The notes under the pieces are model-generated. The model saw only the letters and a list, made by a program, of their open reading frames with translations, had not been told where the DNA came from and did no database searches. From Beijerinckiaceae bacterium (GTDB taxonomy: Bacteria; Pseudomonadota; Alphaproteobacteria; Rhizobiales; Beijerinckiaceae): a stretch of DNA of 64,000 nt. The stretch is from the NCBI GenBank assembly GCA_024304885.1, contig JALJOM010000003.1, positions 252,296 through 316,295 on the forward strand. The letters run 5' to 3'. Positions 23,541 through 33,277 of this stretch are shown one piece after another. Position 1 is the first letter of the stretch, and every line of letters starts with the position of its first letter. The position numbers were made by a program, and so were the translations under genes.

Positions 23541-25790
23541 TTACACGAACTTGTTGCTCTTCGGGAACCCCCGTGGCGCCGGGCGTCCGGCCTCGCCGCG
23601 GTCGCCGATCCATTCGGAAAGCTCCGCACCGCCAAGGCTGAAGTTCCGGCCCGCGGGATCCTTCCAGGACAGACCGTCGGCGACCCGAAGCACCTTGGCG
23701 TCGGAAATCCCGCCCTCGCGATATTTCTGCAGGCGAACGCCTTTGCCGCGCGCCATCTCCGGCACCTGCGAGAGCGGAAATACGAGCAGCTTGTGGTTCT
23801 CGCCCACGACCGCCACGTGGTCGCCGTCGGCCACCACACACAATGCGGCGATCGCGGGCGCATCCACATTCAACAGGAGCTTGCCCTTGCGGGTGCCCCC
23901 GATCATCTCGTCCTGGCCGGCGACGAAGCCGCGCCCGTCGCTCGACGCGACCAGCATCCGCGTGCCGGGCACATAGGGAAACACCGCCCGAATCGCCGCG
24001 CCTTCCTCGATATCGGCCATGAGGCGTAGCGGCTCGCCGTTGCCGCGCCCGCCCGGCAATTTCCCGACATCGAGCGTGAAGATCTTGCCGTCGCTCGAGA
24101 GCACGAGGATCTTCGACGTGGTCTCGGCGAAGAAGGAAACGTCCAGCCGGTCGTCGCCCTTGAACTGGAGGCCCGTAAGATCGGCGACCTGACCCTTCAA
24201 CGCGCGGATCCAACCCTTCTCGGAGACCACGATCGTGACCGGCTCGCGCTCGATCATCGCTTCCGCGAGATCGCTGTCGGCGATGACCGGCGCCGACGCG
24301 AAGCTCGTCCGACGTCGCCCGAGCTTGGTCTGCGGGCCGTATTTTTTCTTGAGCTCGCGGATCTGCGCGGCGACCGTCTTCCATTGCTGCGCAACATCGC
24401 CGAGCAGCCGCTCGATCTCGCCTTTCTCCTCGAGCAGCTCGTCGTTCTCCTTGCGCAGCTCCATCTCCTCGAGCCGGCGCAAGCTGCGCAGCCGCGTGTC
24501 GAGGATGTAGTTCACCTGCAACTCGGTGAGGTCGAAGGTCGCAACGAGCATTTCCTTCGGCTCGTCCTCCTCGCGGATGATGCGGATCACCTCGTCGAGG
24601 TGGAGGAAGACGATCAGCATGCCGGCGACGAGCTCGAGCCGGCGGATGATCTCGGCGAGCCTGTGGCGCGAGCGGCGCAGCAGCACCTCGCGGCGATGGT
24701 CGAGCCATTGGCGCAGCGCCTCGTCGAGCGAGACCACGCGCGGCACCACACCATCGACGAGCACGTTCATGTTGAGCGGAAAGCGCACCTCGAGCTCGGT
24801 GAGGCGGAAGAGCTGCGCCATCATCATCTCGGGATCGACCGTGCGGGCGCGCGGCTCGACGACGATACGCACGTCCTCGGCGGATTCGTCGCGGATGTCG
24901 CCGACGAGCGGCAGCTTCTTCTCGGCGAGAAGCTCGGCGATCTTCTCGATCAGCCGCGACTTCTGCACCATGTAGGGGATCTCGCTGACGACCACGCTCC
25001 AGGTGCCGCGGCCGGCCTCCTCCCTCGACCAGCCCGCGCGCAGCCGGAACGAGCCGCGGCCGGTCCGGTAGGCCTCGGCGATCGAGTCCTTCGGCTCGAC
25101 GATGATGCCGCCGGTCGGGAAGTCGGGGCCGGGCACGATGGCCAGGAGGTCGTCGGTCGAAGCTCTCGGATGCTGGATCATGTGGAGCGCGGCGTCGCAG
25201 AGCTCGGCGAGGTTGTGGGGCGGGATCGAGGTCGCCATGCCGACGGCGATCCCCTGCGCGCCATTGGCGAGCAGGTTCGGCAGCGCCGCAGGCAGGACGA
25301 TCGGCTCCTGCTGGTCTCCTGAGTAGTTCTCGCGGAAATCGATCGCGTCCTCGCCGATCCCCTCGAGCAGGAGGCGCGCGATATCGGTCATGCGCGCTTC
25401 CGTGTAGCGATAGGCGGCCGCCGCGTCGCCGTCGATATTGCCGAAGTTGCCTTGCCCGTCGACGAGCGGATAGCGCGAGGAGAAATCCTGCGCGAGGCGC
25501 ACGAGCGCCTCGTAGATCGCCTGGTCGCCGTGGGGATGGAACGAGCCCATCACGTCGCCGACGATCTTCGCGCATTTCTTGAAGGCCGTGCCCGGGTCGA
25601 GCCGGAGTACCTGCATCCCGTAGAGGATGCGCCGATGCACCGGCTTCAGCCCGTCTCGGGCGTCGGGCAGGGCGCGGCCCGTGATCGTCGAGAGCGCGTA
25701 GGAGAGGTAGCGTTCCTCGAGCGCGTCGCGAAGATTGACGAGCTCGGTGCTCCCGGACGGTGCGGGCGGCGGCGAGTGTCTTTTTCCCAT
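23541..25790 (-). CDS. parC: DNA topoisomerase IV subunit A
   Basis: ParC with ParE decatenates daughter chromosomes. The 749-residue protein has the typical N-terminus ([20 protein letters not shown]), the quinolone-region-like segment [20 protein letters not shown] and the catalytic tyrosine in AYRYTEAR (near Y129). A coiled-coil tower domain covers roughly residues 370-490. A C-terminal beta-propeller of about 230 residues ends the protein. The absence of the long GyrA-box propeller supports ParC over GyrA. The ATG at 25790 is a few bases from a class A repeat, so its promoter lies within or beyond that repeat. Confidence 0.95.
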   Translation of the reverse strand: MGKRHSPPPAPSGSTELVNLRDALEERYLSYALSTITGRALPDARDGLKPVHRRILYGMQVLRLDPGTAFKKCAKIVGDVMGSFHPHGDQAIYEALVRLAQDFSSRYPLVDGQGNFGNIDGDAAAAYRYTEARMTDIARLLLEGIGEDAIDFRENYSGDQQEPIVLPAALPNLLANGAQGIAVGMATSIPPHNLAELCDAALHMIQHPRASTDDLLAIVPGPDFPTGGIIVEPKDSIAEAYRTGRGSFRLRAGWSREEAGRGTWSVVVSEIPYMVQKSRLIEKIAELLAEKKLPLVGDIRDESAEDVRIVVEPRARTVDPEMMMAQLFRLTELEVRFPLNMNVLVDGVVPRVVSLDEALRQWLDHRREVLLRRSRHRLAEIIRRLELVAGMLIVFLHLDEVIRIIREEDEPKEMLVATFDLTELQVNYILDTRLRSLRRLEEMELRKENDELLEEKGEIERLLGDVAQQWKTVAAQIRELKKKYGPQTKLGRRRTSFASAPVIADSDLAEAMIEREPVTIVVSEKGWIRALKGQVADLTGLQFKGDDRLDVSFFAETTSKILVLSSDGKIFTLDVGKLPGGRGNGEPLRLMADIEEGAAIRAVFPYVPGTRMLVASSDGRGFVAGQDEMIGGTRKGKLLLNVDAPAIAALCVVADGDHVAVVGENHKLLVFPLSQVPEMARGKGVRLQKYREGGISDAKVLRVADGLSWKDPAGRNFSLGGAELSEWIGDRGEAGRPAPRGFPKSNKFV

Positions 25791-25802
25791 GGGGCGATCG
25801 CC

Positions 25803-25897
25803 AGAGCGGCGTCCGATCCGGAAACCTGCTCTACAGTGTTGATTTCTCGCATTTTCGCGACACAAACCGGTCTCCGGTTCGCTGCAAGACGCTCTAG
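25803..25897 (+). repeat. Class A palindromic repeat
   Basis: AGAGCGGCGTCCGATCCGGA is followed by GCATTTTCGCGACACAAACC, GGTTCGCTGC and the end GCTCTAG. It starts 12 nt upstream of the parC ATG. Confidence 0.75.
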
Positions 25898-26076
25898 CGA
25901 TCGCCTCGGACGCGCGCAAGGGCCGTTGCGTTCGGGTCCACAGATGCTCCGGCTTCGGCGCTTCGCGACGTTTCGCGCGACCTGTTGCGCGGCTGCACTA
26001 GTGCGCCGCGCCGGCATCGCCTAGTCAGCAACAGAGGCCGCGCCGCCGCGCGGCGAGATTTACGGACCAGGCGATC

Positions 26077-26283
26077 ATGATGAGCAAAGCGGTTTCGATC
26101 ATCGGCTTGCTGGTGAGCCTCGGCGTCTTGTTCGCCGCCTATACGGTCACTCCGGAAGCGGCCGACGCAGGCCTGCGCGCCGAAACGAGCCTCGGCAACG
26201 GCTGCGTCCGCCGCGAGATCGCGCTCGACGAAGGCTATGGGGTGAGCCGGAAGGAGATGCGGCTCGTCTGCGCCGAGAACTGA
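26077..26283 (+). CDS. Small hypothetical exported or membrane-anchored protein
   Basis: A 68-residue product with one N-terminal hydrophobic helix (VSIIGLLVSLGVLFAAYTV). A short periplasmic-type tail follows with two cysteines (GNGCVRREIALDEGYGVSRK, then LVCAEN) that could form a disulphide. It matches no named family I know. The gene is divergent from parC. Confidence 0.5.
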   Translation: MMSKAVSIIGLLVSLGVLFAAYTVTPEAADAGLRAETSLGNGCVRREIALDEGYGVSRKEMRLVCAEN

Positions 26284-26341
26284 GCGCGGGGCACCGGATG
26301 GGAACGGGCACGGGATTGCCGAGACGAGGTCTTGCCGCCGA

Positions 26342-26713
26342 TCATGCCGCCGCGCCAGTTCGCGATCGCCGCTGGTCGCGTTCGGAGTGCGGAGCCGGAC
26401 GCCAGCCCCTGACCCCTTTTGCCTCGAGCGCTCCCGTTCGTTCCGGCGATGATGCGGCCGGTCGCGCGTCTCGATCTTCCGAAAGAAGGCGTCGCAGCAC
26501 GATCAAGCGATCCCCGGCCTGCCGCGTCGCCCCGAGATCGAGGAAATTGCGCAGGTCGTTCACGACCAAGCCACAGAGCGCCGTTCGGCTCAGGCTCGTG
26601 ATCGAGGCATAGCTCCGCAGCAGGGCCTCGTGCCGGGCGGATGGTGTCACGCCCAGGATCACCTCGTGCGACGAGAGCCCGGCGGCAGCAGCGCATTGGG
26701 GCAAGCTCATCAT
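26342..26713 (-). CDS. Unnamed small protein, paralogue of the protein at 7755-8156
   Basis: A 123-residue product whose core (LPQCAAAAGLSSHEVILG, then SARHEALLRSYASIT, NDLRNFLDLGATRQA and LSEDRDA) aligns gap-free with the protein at 7755-8156. The core appears helical. The C-terminal ~40 residues are arginine-rich and variable. I chose ATG 26713 because GGAG lies 6 nt upstream; 26731 is an alternative. It is divergent from the BON-domain gene. Function is unknown. Confidence 0.6.
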   Translation of the reverse strand: MMSLPQCAAAAGLSSHEVILGVTPSARHEALLRSYASITSLSRTALCGLVVNDLRNFLDLGATRQAGDRLIVLRRLLSEDRDARPAASSPERTGALEAKGVRGWRPAPHSERDQRRSRTGAAA

Positions 26714-26963
26714 GGCGCTCTCCACGAGCATGATCCGAACCCTCGGCCATCTTCGGCCACGGTGATGGTGTCGACATTACGGCCTGTGTCATTTCGACGC
26801 AAGCGGATTCTCCCGGCCGGTCGAGGCCGGCGCCGGGCAGTGCGCGAACGGCGCGCGACAGGCGAGCAGGTATTTCGCTGCCCATTGACGCAACCGAGCC
26901 TCATTACGATTTTTTTTCAAGGAATGGACCAAGATCAAATCAGACGCTCTCGGTTGGTGCAAT

Positions 26964-27341
26964 GTGAGCCCGAACAACGATCGAAACTCCCGAGATTCGC
27001 ACGAGTGCACGATGGTAGCTTCGCACCAGCTCGAGACGCCGCTGCCCCATATGTTCGAGCCCACCGACAACGAGATCGCTCGCGCTGTGATGGAACGCTT
27101 CGAATGGAGCGTGCAGGTGCCCGAGGACAGGATCGACGTGAAGGTTCTGAACGGGCGTGTCACCCTGATCGGGTGGGTCGATTGGCGCTATCAACGGCTC
27201 GCGGCGGAAGCGGTCCTTCATGACATCGCCGGCATTCGCGGCATCACCAACCTGGTCAGGGTTAGGCCGCAACCCTATGATGCCGATGTGCGCGAGAAGG
27301 TCGTCGATCTCGCCTGGATCTGGCAGCATGGGTGCTGCTGA
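26964..27341 (+). CDS. BON-domain protein
   Basis: The 125-residue protein contains one BON domain (residues 33-102): EIARAVMERFEWSVQVPEDR, then IDVKVLNGRVTLIGWVDW, ending GIRGITNLVRVRP. The closing pattern (glycine, then I..V.N.+.V) is typical. BON domains bind phospholipid or other surfaces in envelope-stress proteins such as OsmY. No signal peptide is evident, so this copy may be cytoplasmic, as are similar small alphaproteobacterial BON proteins. The start could be a later Met (residue 17 or 30). Confidence 0.82.
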   Translation: MSPNNDRNSRDSHECTMVASHQLETPLPHMFEPTDNEIARAVMERFEWSVQVPEDRIDVKVLNGRVTLIGWVDWRYQRLAAEAVLHDIAGIRGITNLVRVRPQPYDADVREKVVDLAWIWQHGCC

Positions 27342-28182
27342 CCTTTTCGCAGGGTCGGGCCTCGAGCCCACGACATGCCGAAGCCGTATCCGCGGGAAGC
27401 GAGCTGGTCGAGCATCGGGTTCGACGCTCGACATCGCGCCACGCGTCAAATGCTGCGGACGACCTGTTCGATCTCGCTGCACCGCTCCGCCGCTGATCGA
27501 CGGCTCGGGCCACCGACGGCACCACACGGGTTCGGGAGATTGCCGTTTCGTGTCACGGCGCTCGAATCCCGGCCCTCCCGTCCCGCTCGTGAGGTGGACC
27601 GGCGAGCCTCCGTCCGTCACGGCTCGCGACGGATGCGGGATGCCCGACACCGCGGCATGCATCTCTTTAGCATCTGCGCGAGGCCTGCTTCCGGGCGTGT
27701 GACCGGCGCGGCAGTCCAGGATTGCGGGGAGCCTCGGCAGGATCATCGCACAGGAGAGCGCTTGAGGCCGGGCGGACGGGTAAGGTCCGTCCGGCCTGTT
27801 CTTGGAGGCAGATTCTGCTTATGATGAATTATAACACTTGTCAAGTGTCATTTCTTCGTCTTTTTCGGGAGATTCGATTGCGGCGCTTGCACCGATCCGA
27901 ATGCGATGTGCGGCACATGACCGGTGCGTCGGACGGTCCGTCGACTTGCCGTGCAACGACAAGGTAAAGCGTTTCGAGATGAATATCTTGACGCAGTCTC
28001 GCGGCGGGGGTCAGTCGCCGCGTCAGGATAAAGTCTCTGTCGAAACGATCGGCGGGAGCGCCTTGGCTCCGCAGCAGGCCGAATGTCGAATATATCCTCA
28101 GCAAGAATAACTTTGAGTGATCCTTACGTCAAATGGATGATGCGAGCGAGCATGAGGTTCGCGCACTCTCGATCGAGCAGGG
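27342..28182. other. 840-bp stretch without a supportable gene
   Basis: ORFs on both strands here have shadow-like composition. One plus-strand frame begins MPKPYPRE at 27375, the first residues of IS3 OrfA proteins, but nothing after it matches. The 27800-28110 part is lower in GC, with a GCGGCG...CGCCGC inverted repeat near 28000. It may be decayed mobile DNA. Confidence 0.4.
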
Positions 28183-28932
28183 TCAAGCGGGCGCGCGGAA
28201 GCTCAGCACGCGATCCTGCCGGAAATCATAGACCTTGCCGGTCACCGGCCAGCCCGGCAGGCAGAGCGACACCACGGCCGGTGCGAACTCTTCCGGCGTT
28301 CTCAAAGTATTGGGGTCCTCGCCCGGCATCGCCTCGGCACGCATGCGGGTGCGCAAGGGTCCCGGATCGGCGACCATGACCTTGACCGGCGAAATGTTCA
28401 TGGTCTCGGCCGCGTAGGTTCGCGCCATCATGTCGATCGCGGCCTTGGAGATCGCATAAGGTCCGAGATAGGGCTTGGCCTCGCCCGGGTGTCCGGCTCC
28501 CGAGGAGACAAAGACGACACGTCCCGCGGGCGCCGCACGCAAGAGCATGTCGAGTGAACGCACGAGCCTCCAATTGGCGGTGACGTTGACCGCGAGCACG
28601 TCGTCCCATTGCTCGGGATCGACATGGGCGAGAGGGCTGACCGGGCCGAGAATTGCTCCATTGGCCACGAAAATATCGAGCTTTCCCCAGCGCGCGAAGA
28701 TCGCGGCGCCGAGCCGGTCGAGCGCCTCGAAATCCTTGAGGTCGCATGGCACGAGGGTCGCCTCGCCCCCGCCGCCGCGGATCGCGTCGTCGAGCTCCTC
28801 GAGCGCCCCTTGGGTGCGGGCGAGCGCAACCACATGCGCGCCGGCGCGGGCGAGCCCGAGCGCGACGGCACGCCCGATGCCGCGCGAGGCACCCGTCACC
28901 AGGGCGATACGGCCAGAGAGGGGAGAGGGCAT
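28183..28932 (-). CDS. Short-chain dehydrogenase/reductase (SDR)
   Basis: A 249-residue classical SDR. The NAD(P) motif is TGASRGIG near residue 12. The VANGAI block (NNAG equivalent) is near residue 88. The catalytic Ser is in VFVSSGAG, and YAISK holds the catalytic Tyr and Lys. NAG is replaced by NGA in the structural motif, a mild deviation seen in some subfamilies. The substrate cannot be inferred. The ATG at 28932 starts the conserved PLSGRIALVTGAS region; the upstream Met at 28959 adds nine residues without support. Confidence 0.88.
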   Translation of the reverse strand: MPSPLSGRIALVTGASRGIGRAVALGLARAGAHVVALARTQGALEELDDAIRGGGGEATLVPCDLKDFEALDRLGAAIFARWGKLDIFVANGAILGPVSPLAHVDPEQWDDVLAVNVTANWRLVRSLDMLLRAAPAGRVVFVSSGAGHPGEAKPYLGPYAISKAAIDMMARTYAAETMNISPVKVMVADPGPLRTRMRAEAMPGEDPNTLRTPEEFAPAVVSLCLPGWPVTGKVYDFRQDRVLSFRAPA

Positions 28933-28992
28933 CCGACTGGCTCCGCAGGCGTCGAGCATGATCCGGCGAGCGTGGATCCGGCTCTCCCGAAA

Positions 28993-29116
28993 TTGCTCTC
29001 CCCCGAGGCTCGGAGCACTTCCCAGCGAGGCGGCTGCCGGTTCACGTCGCGAAAATGCGACAACGCAAGACTTTAGAGCTGGCTTCCGATTCCACCGGAT
29101 CGGAAGCCAGCTCTAG
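28993..29116 (+). repeat. Class A palindromic repeat, expanded
   Basis: An arm with GGTTCACGTCGCGAAAATGCG is followed by AGAGCTGGCTTCCGATTC and GGATCGGAAGCCAGCTCTAG. Compensating changes (CTGGCTT/AAGCCAG instead of GCGGTTT/AAACCGC) keep the stem paired, which argues for selection on structure. Confidence 0.8.
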
Positions 29117-29152
29117 GCCAGGACGGACGCGAGGACAACAGACAGCGCGAGA

Positions 29153-30025
29153 TCAATGCCCGGGGCGTGGCCGGCTCTCGGGCTTCACCCGCTCGATCGG
29201 GGCTCGGACCATATTGCCCCATTCGGTCCAGGAGCCGTCGTAGTTGCGGACATCCGGGTAGCCGAGCAAATATTTCAGCGCGAACCAGGAATGGCTCGAC
29301 CGCTCGCCGATCCGGCAATAGGCGATGACCGGATGCTCGGGCGTCACGCCTTCCGCCTCGTAGAGCGCGTGAAGCTCGTCGGCGGACTTGAACGTGCCGT
29401 TCTCGTTGCAGGCCGAGGACCAGGGGATGTTGTGGGCGCCGGGGATGTGCCCGCCCCTCTGGCAGGTCTCCGCGACGCCGGGCGGCGCGAGAAGCTCGCC
29501 GGAATATTCCTCCGGGCTGCGGACATCGACGAGCTCCGCGTCGTGCTCGGTGATCGCGCGCCTGACATCCGGCATGAAGGCACGGATCGAGAGATCCGGA
29601 TCCCGCGCCTCGTAATGCGTGAACCCGAGCTCCGGCACTTCCATCGTCAGCTCGCGCCCCTCGCAGAGCCATTTCCTGCGGCCGCCGTCCATGAGCCTCA
29701 CGTCCGCGTGGCCGTAGATCTTCATCTGCCACAGCGCCCAGGCGGCGAACCAATTGTCGTTGTCGCCGTAGAGGATCACCGTGGTGTCGTTGGCGATCCC
29801 CGATTCCTCCATGAGCCGCTCGAAATCGGCCTTGGGGATGATGTCGCGCTGGACCGTGTCGCAGAGCTGGTCCGTCCAGCTCCAACCGAGCGCGCCGGGG
29901 ATGTGGCCGAGATCATAGGCGCTCGTCAGGACATCGACCTCGACGATACGGACGTCCGGATCTTGCCGGTGAGACGCGACCCAGGCCGTATCGACGAGCA
30001 TTTCCGGGTGTGCATAGCCGCCCAT
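29153..30025 (-). CDS. Sulfurtransferase with two rhodanese domains
   Basis: The 290-residue protein has an inactive N-terminal rhodanese domain (residues 5-125, VDTAWVASHRQDPDVRIVEV) and a catalytic one (residues 150-275). The latter's Cys lies in YCRIGERSSHSWF. The active-site loop CRIGER is of the thiosulfate sulfurtransferase type found in SseA/CysA-like proteins rather than the CGSGVT loop of mercaptopyruvate enzymes. It transfers sulfane sulfur to an acceptor such as cyanide or a thiol. The start at 30025 gives the expected short leader; 30049 is also in frame. Confidence 0.88.
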   Translation of the reverse strand: MGGYAHPEMLVDTAWVASHRQDPDVRIVEVDVLTSAYDLGHIPGALGWSWTDQLCDTVQRDIIPKADFERLMEESGIANDTTVILYGDNDNWFAAWALWQMKIYGHADVRLMDGGRRKWLCEGRELTMEVPELGFTHYEARDPDLSIRAFMPDVRRAITEHDAELVDVRSPEEYSGELLAPPGVAETCQRGGHIPGAHNIPWSSACNENGTFKSADELHALYEAEGVTPEHPVIAYCRIGERSSHSWFALKYLLGYPDVRNYDGSWTEWGNMVRAPIERVKPESRPRPGH

Positions 30026-30247
30026 ATCGTCCTCCGAGGCTGCGCGCACGTCCTCGGGCGATCTAGGGCGAGCCGCTGCGCGGTCAAGCCGGTAGCGCCT
30101 TCCGCGTTGACGCCGCTCGGTCGGGTTTGGCCTCGACTTCGCCGCACGACGGACGTATCGGAGTCGCGCGGCATTTCGAAGTCACTTCCGCCGGCCTCGC
30201 GGGGCCGGCTCGAGTGCGGCGAGGCTCGCGTCAGTGAGGCGCTCCCG

Positions 30248-31387
30248 ATGGAAATTCCGGACGGCCCGACGTTCAAGAGCTCGCGGTCGAGGGATGCGAT
30301 CACCTTCGAGCTCGCTGGTCGCTGGACGATCGGGGCTTCGGCTGCGCTCGAGGACGGCGCACGCGCCGTTTTCGCGGAGGCGTCGAAGGTACGGCGCGCC
30401 GTCCTCGACCTCGGCGCCGTCGCGGCTCTCGATACCGCCGGCGCTTGGCTCATCGACAAGACCCGCCGGGAGCTCGCGGCTGCCGGTGTCGAGGCCAGGC
30501 TCGAGCGGGTCAGGCCGGAATACGGGATCCTGCTCGAGGAGGCCCATTACCGGCAATTCGAGGCGCCGAGCGGAAAACGTCGTCTTTACGCCGCCGTGCT
30601 GCTCGCCGACATCGGCGAAAGTGTCGTCAGCTTCGGCAAGGACGTCCTGGCCGGCGTGAGCTTCCTCGGCGAGGTCGTGGCCTCGCTTCTCGGCACGATC
30701 ATCGCGCCCTTGCGCTTTCGCGCGATCTCGCTCGTCTTCCACATCGAGCAGATCGGCTTTCGCAGCGTCCCGATCATCGGACTCATCAATTTCCTCGTCG
30801 GCTGCATCGTCGCCCAGCAAGGCATCTTCCAGCTGCAGCGCTTCGGGGCCTCGACCTTCGCCGTCGATCTCATCGGGATCCTCGTGCTTCGCGAGCTCGG
30901 CGTCCTCTTGACCTCCATCATGATCGCCGGCCGCTCCGGCTCCGCAGTCACGGCGGAGATCGGCTCGATGAAGATGCGCGAGGAGATCGACGCCTTGAAG
31001 GTCATGGGCCTGCGCCCGGTCGAGGTCCTGATCGTGCCGCGCATCCTCGCGCTCGTGATCAGCCTGCCGCTGCTCACCTTCATCGCCGACATGGCGGCCT
31101 TGTTCGGCGGGCTCCTCGTCGCCTGGGGCTACGGCGGGATCAATCCGGCGGCTTTCATGGCGCGCTTGCAATCGGCGATCGGCGAGAACACCTTCCTCGT
31201 CGGGATCATCAAGGCCCCCTTCATGGCGCTCGTCATCGGGATCATCGCCTCGATGGAGGGCCTCGCGGTCGCGGGCTCTGCCGAATCGCTCGGGCGCAGG
31301 GTCACCGCCTCGGTCGTGAAATCGATCTTCATGGTGATCGTGCTCGACGGGTTCTTCGCTGTCTTCTTTGCCGGGATCCGCTATTGA
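30248..31387 (+). CDS. mlaE: MlaE-type ABC permease with N-terminal STAS domain
   Basis: The inner-membrane permease of a phospholipid-trafficking ABC system. The 379-residue protein has an MlaB-like STAS domain fused at the front (residues 1-100: ITFELAGRWTIGASAALED then LDLGAVAALDTAGAWLIDK). The MlaE core follows (residues 125-379), with ELGVLLTSIMIAGRSGSA, EIGSMKMREEIDALKVMG and the closing YGGINPAAF region. STAS fusion replaces a separate mlaB gene, common in alphaproteobacteria. ATG 30248 begins the STAS domain. It heads a four-gene operon. Confidence 0.93.
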   Translation: MEIPDGPTFKSSRSRDAITFELAGRWTIGASAALEDGARAVFAEASKVRRAVLDLGAVAALDTAGAWLIDKTRRELAAAGVEARLERVRPEYGILLEEAHYRQFEAPSGKRRLYAAVLLADIGESVVSFGKDVLAGVSFLGEVVASLLGTIIAPLRFRAISLVFHIEQIGFRSVPIIGLINFLVGCIVAQQGIFQLQRFGASTFAVDLIGILVLRELGVLLTSIMIAGRSGSAVTAEIGSMKMREEIDALKVMGLRPVEVLIVPRILALVISLPLLTFIADMAALFGGLLVAWGYGGINPAAFMARLQSAIGENTFLVGIIKAPFMALVIGIIASMEGLAVAGSAESLGRRVTASVVKSIFMVIVLDGFFAVFFAGIRY

Positions 31388-31401
31388 GTACCGCTCTTTC
31401 G

Positions 31402-32205
31402 ATGCATGAAGCTTCCGCCGCGACGGCGCCGGGGCGGGGCGGCCGCGACCTCGCCATCTCCGTGCGCGACCTCGTCGTGGGCTTCGGCGACACACTCGTC
31501 GTGCGTGGGCTCGACCTCGATGTCTATCGCGGCGAGGTTCTGGGCTTCGTCGGCGGCTCGGGCACCGGCAAATCCGTGCTGACCCGCACGATCCTCGGCC
31601 TGGAGCGCAAGCGCAGCGGGCGAATAGAGGTCTTCGGCGAGGACCTCGACAAGGCCTCGGCCGCGGACCATGCCCGGATCGAGCGGCGCATGGGCGTGAT
31701 GTTCCAGCAGGGCGCGCTTTTCTCCAACCTGACCGTCAAGCAGAACATCCAGGTGCCGATGCGCGAGCATCTGCGCTTGTCGCCCCGATTTGCCGACGAG
31801 CTCGCCATGCTGAAGCTCGCCCTCGTCGGGCTCGATCTCGATGCCGCCGACAAGCTTCCCGCGCAATTGTCCGGCGGCATGATCAAGCGGGCGGCGCTGG
31901 CGCGCGCGCTCGCGCTCGACCCCGAGCTCGTGTTCCTGGACGAGCCGACCTCGGGCCTCGACCCGATCGGCGCCGCCGATTTCGACGAGCTGATCGCGAC
32001 CTTGCAAAAGACTCTCGGCCTCACCGTCTTCATGGTGACGCATGATCTCGACAGCATCTACGCGATATGCGACCGCGTCGCCGCGCTGGCCGAAGGCAAG
32101 GTGATCGCCGCAGGCCCGATCTCGACCTTGCTCGCCTCCGACCACCCGTGGGTTCACGCCTATTTCCACGGCACGCGGGCGCGTCGGTTCCAGGACGTGC
32201 AATGA
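31402..32205 (+). CDS. mlaF: MlaF-type ABC transporter ATP-binding protein
   Basis: A 267-residue ATPase that powers the MlaE permease. Walker A is GGSGTGKS near residue 49. The Q-loop is in VMFQQGALFSNLTVKQN, the signature is LSGGMIKRAALARAL, Walker B is LVFLDEPTSGLDP and the switch His is in VTHDLDS. The LSGGMIKR signature is characteristic of the Mla/Ttg2 group. An in-frame TTG at 31384 overlaps the mlaE stop and is an alternative start. Confidence 0.94.
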   Translation: MHEASAATAPGRGGRDLAISVRDLVVGFGDTLVVRGLDLDVYRGEVLGFVGGSGTGKSVLTRTILGLERKRSGRIEVFGEDLDKASAADHARIERRMGVMFQQGALFSNLTVKQNIQVPMREHLRLSPRFADELAMLKLALVGLDLDAADKLPAQLSGGMIKRAALARALALDPELVFLDEPTSGLDPIGAADFDELIATLQKTLGLTVFMVTHDLDSIYAICDRVAALAEGKVIAAGPISTLLASDHPWVHAYFHGTRARRFQDVQ

Positions 32206-32251
32206 TCAACGTGCTATAATCACTGAAGTAGACGATCACCGGACTCGCCCC

Positions 32252-33265
32252 ATGGAAACCCGCGCCAACTACGCCTTGATCGGCCTTTTCACCCTGGCGG
32301 TCATTGCCGGAGCCTTCGGCTTCGTCTTGTGGTTCGCGGGCGCCGAGAAACGCGGCAAGCAGGAGACCTACAAGATCCTCTTCAGCGGATCGATCTCCGG
32401 TCTCAATCTCGGGGGCTGGGTCCTCTTCAACGGCGTGCGGGTCGGATCGGTCACGCATATCGCGCTCCTGCCCGAGGATCCGTCCGAGGTCTATGCCCTG
32501 ATCGACATCGATGCGACGGTCCCGGTCCGATCCGATACGAAGGCGAGGCTCGAATATACCGGCTTCACGGGGGTCGCCTCGGTCGCCTTGACCGGCGGCG
32601 CGACCAATGCGCCGCCGCTCGCCCGCACGAACGGACCGCCGGTGATTTTCGCCGAGCGCTCGGAATTCCAGGACCTCATCCAGTCGGCGCGCCAGGTCGC
32701 GAGCGAGGCCTCGAGCTTTCTCGCCAAAGGCAACAAGCTCCTCGACGACAACTCGGCCTCGCTCTCGGCCTCGCTGAAGAATGCCGAGATTTTTACCGCA
32801 TCGCTGGCCACGAATGCGGACGGGATCAAGGAGTTCATGGCGACCCTGAAGCCCTTGACGGTAAAGCTCGACAGCCTCGTCTCCAACGCGGACAATGTCA
32901 TGAAATCCGTCGATCCTGCCGACGTGAAGACGATCGTCGCGAATTTCTCGTCCCTGTCCGGCAAGCTCGACCGCGCGGCCAACAAGATCGACGGGGTCCT
33001 CGCCGGTCTCGACAGCTTCCTCGGCAAGGGCGATACGAAAGGCGCCTTCGCCGAGGTGGGCGACGCGGCGAAGTCCATCCGCAAGGTCGCCGACAACCTC
33101 AACAAGTTCGCGACGGCGGGACTGCGGCAGTACGAGGCGCTCGCCGTGGACGGCCGCAAGACCCTCGGCGAGATCAATCGTGCGCTTCGCTCGATCGAGG
33201 ACAACCCGCAGCAATTCCTGTTCGGCAAGTCGCAGCAGCTTCCGACCTTCTCCGGCGCGCGCTGA
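32252..33265 (+). CDS. mlaD: MlaD-type MCE-domain protein
   Basis: The 337-residue substrate-binding partner of the MlaEF transporter. One N-terminal anchor (residues 7-29, YALIGLFTLAVIAGAFGFVL) precedes an MCE domain (residues 38-118, YKILFSGSISGLNLGGWVLF then LEYTGFTGVASVALTGG). A long helical periplasmic tail follows (residues 130-310) with heptad repeats that would form the hexamer needle or channel. MCE hexamers shuttle phospholipids between membranes. Length and tail fit the long alphaproteobacterial type. Confidence 0.93.
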   Translation: METRANYALIGLFTLAVIAGAFGFVLWFAGAEKRGKQETYKILFSGSISGLNLGGWVLFNGVRVGSVTHIALLPEDPSEVYALIDIDATVPVRSDTKARLEYTGFTGVASVALTGGATNAPPLARTNGPPVIFAERSEFQDLIQSARQVASEASSFLAKGNKLLDDNSASLSASLKNAEIFTASLATNADGIKEFMATLKPLTVKLDSLVSNADNVMKSVDPADVKTIVANFSSLSGKLDRAANKIDGVLAGLDSFLGKGDTKGAFAEVGDAAKSIRKVADNLNKFATAGLRQYEALAVDGRKTLGEINRALRSIEDNPQQFLFGKSQQLPTFSGAR

Positions 33266-33277
33266 CCCGGTGCCCCC

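Noticed and set aside
27375-27824. ORF starting MPKPYPRE like an IS3 OrfA
   Set aside because: Only eight residues match; the rest has no transposase motif or helix-turn-helix.
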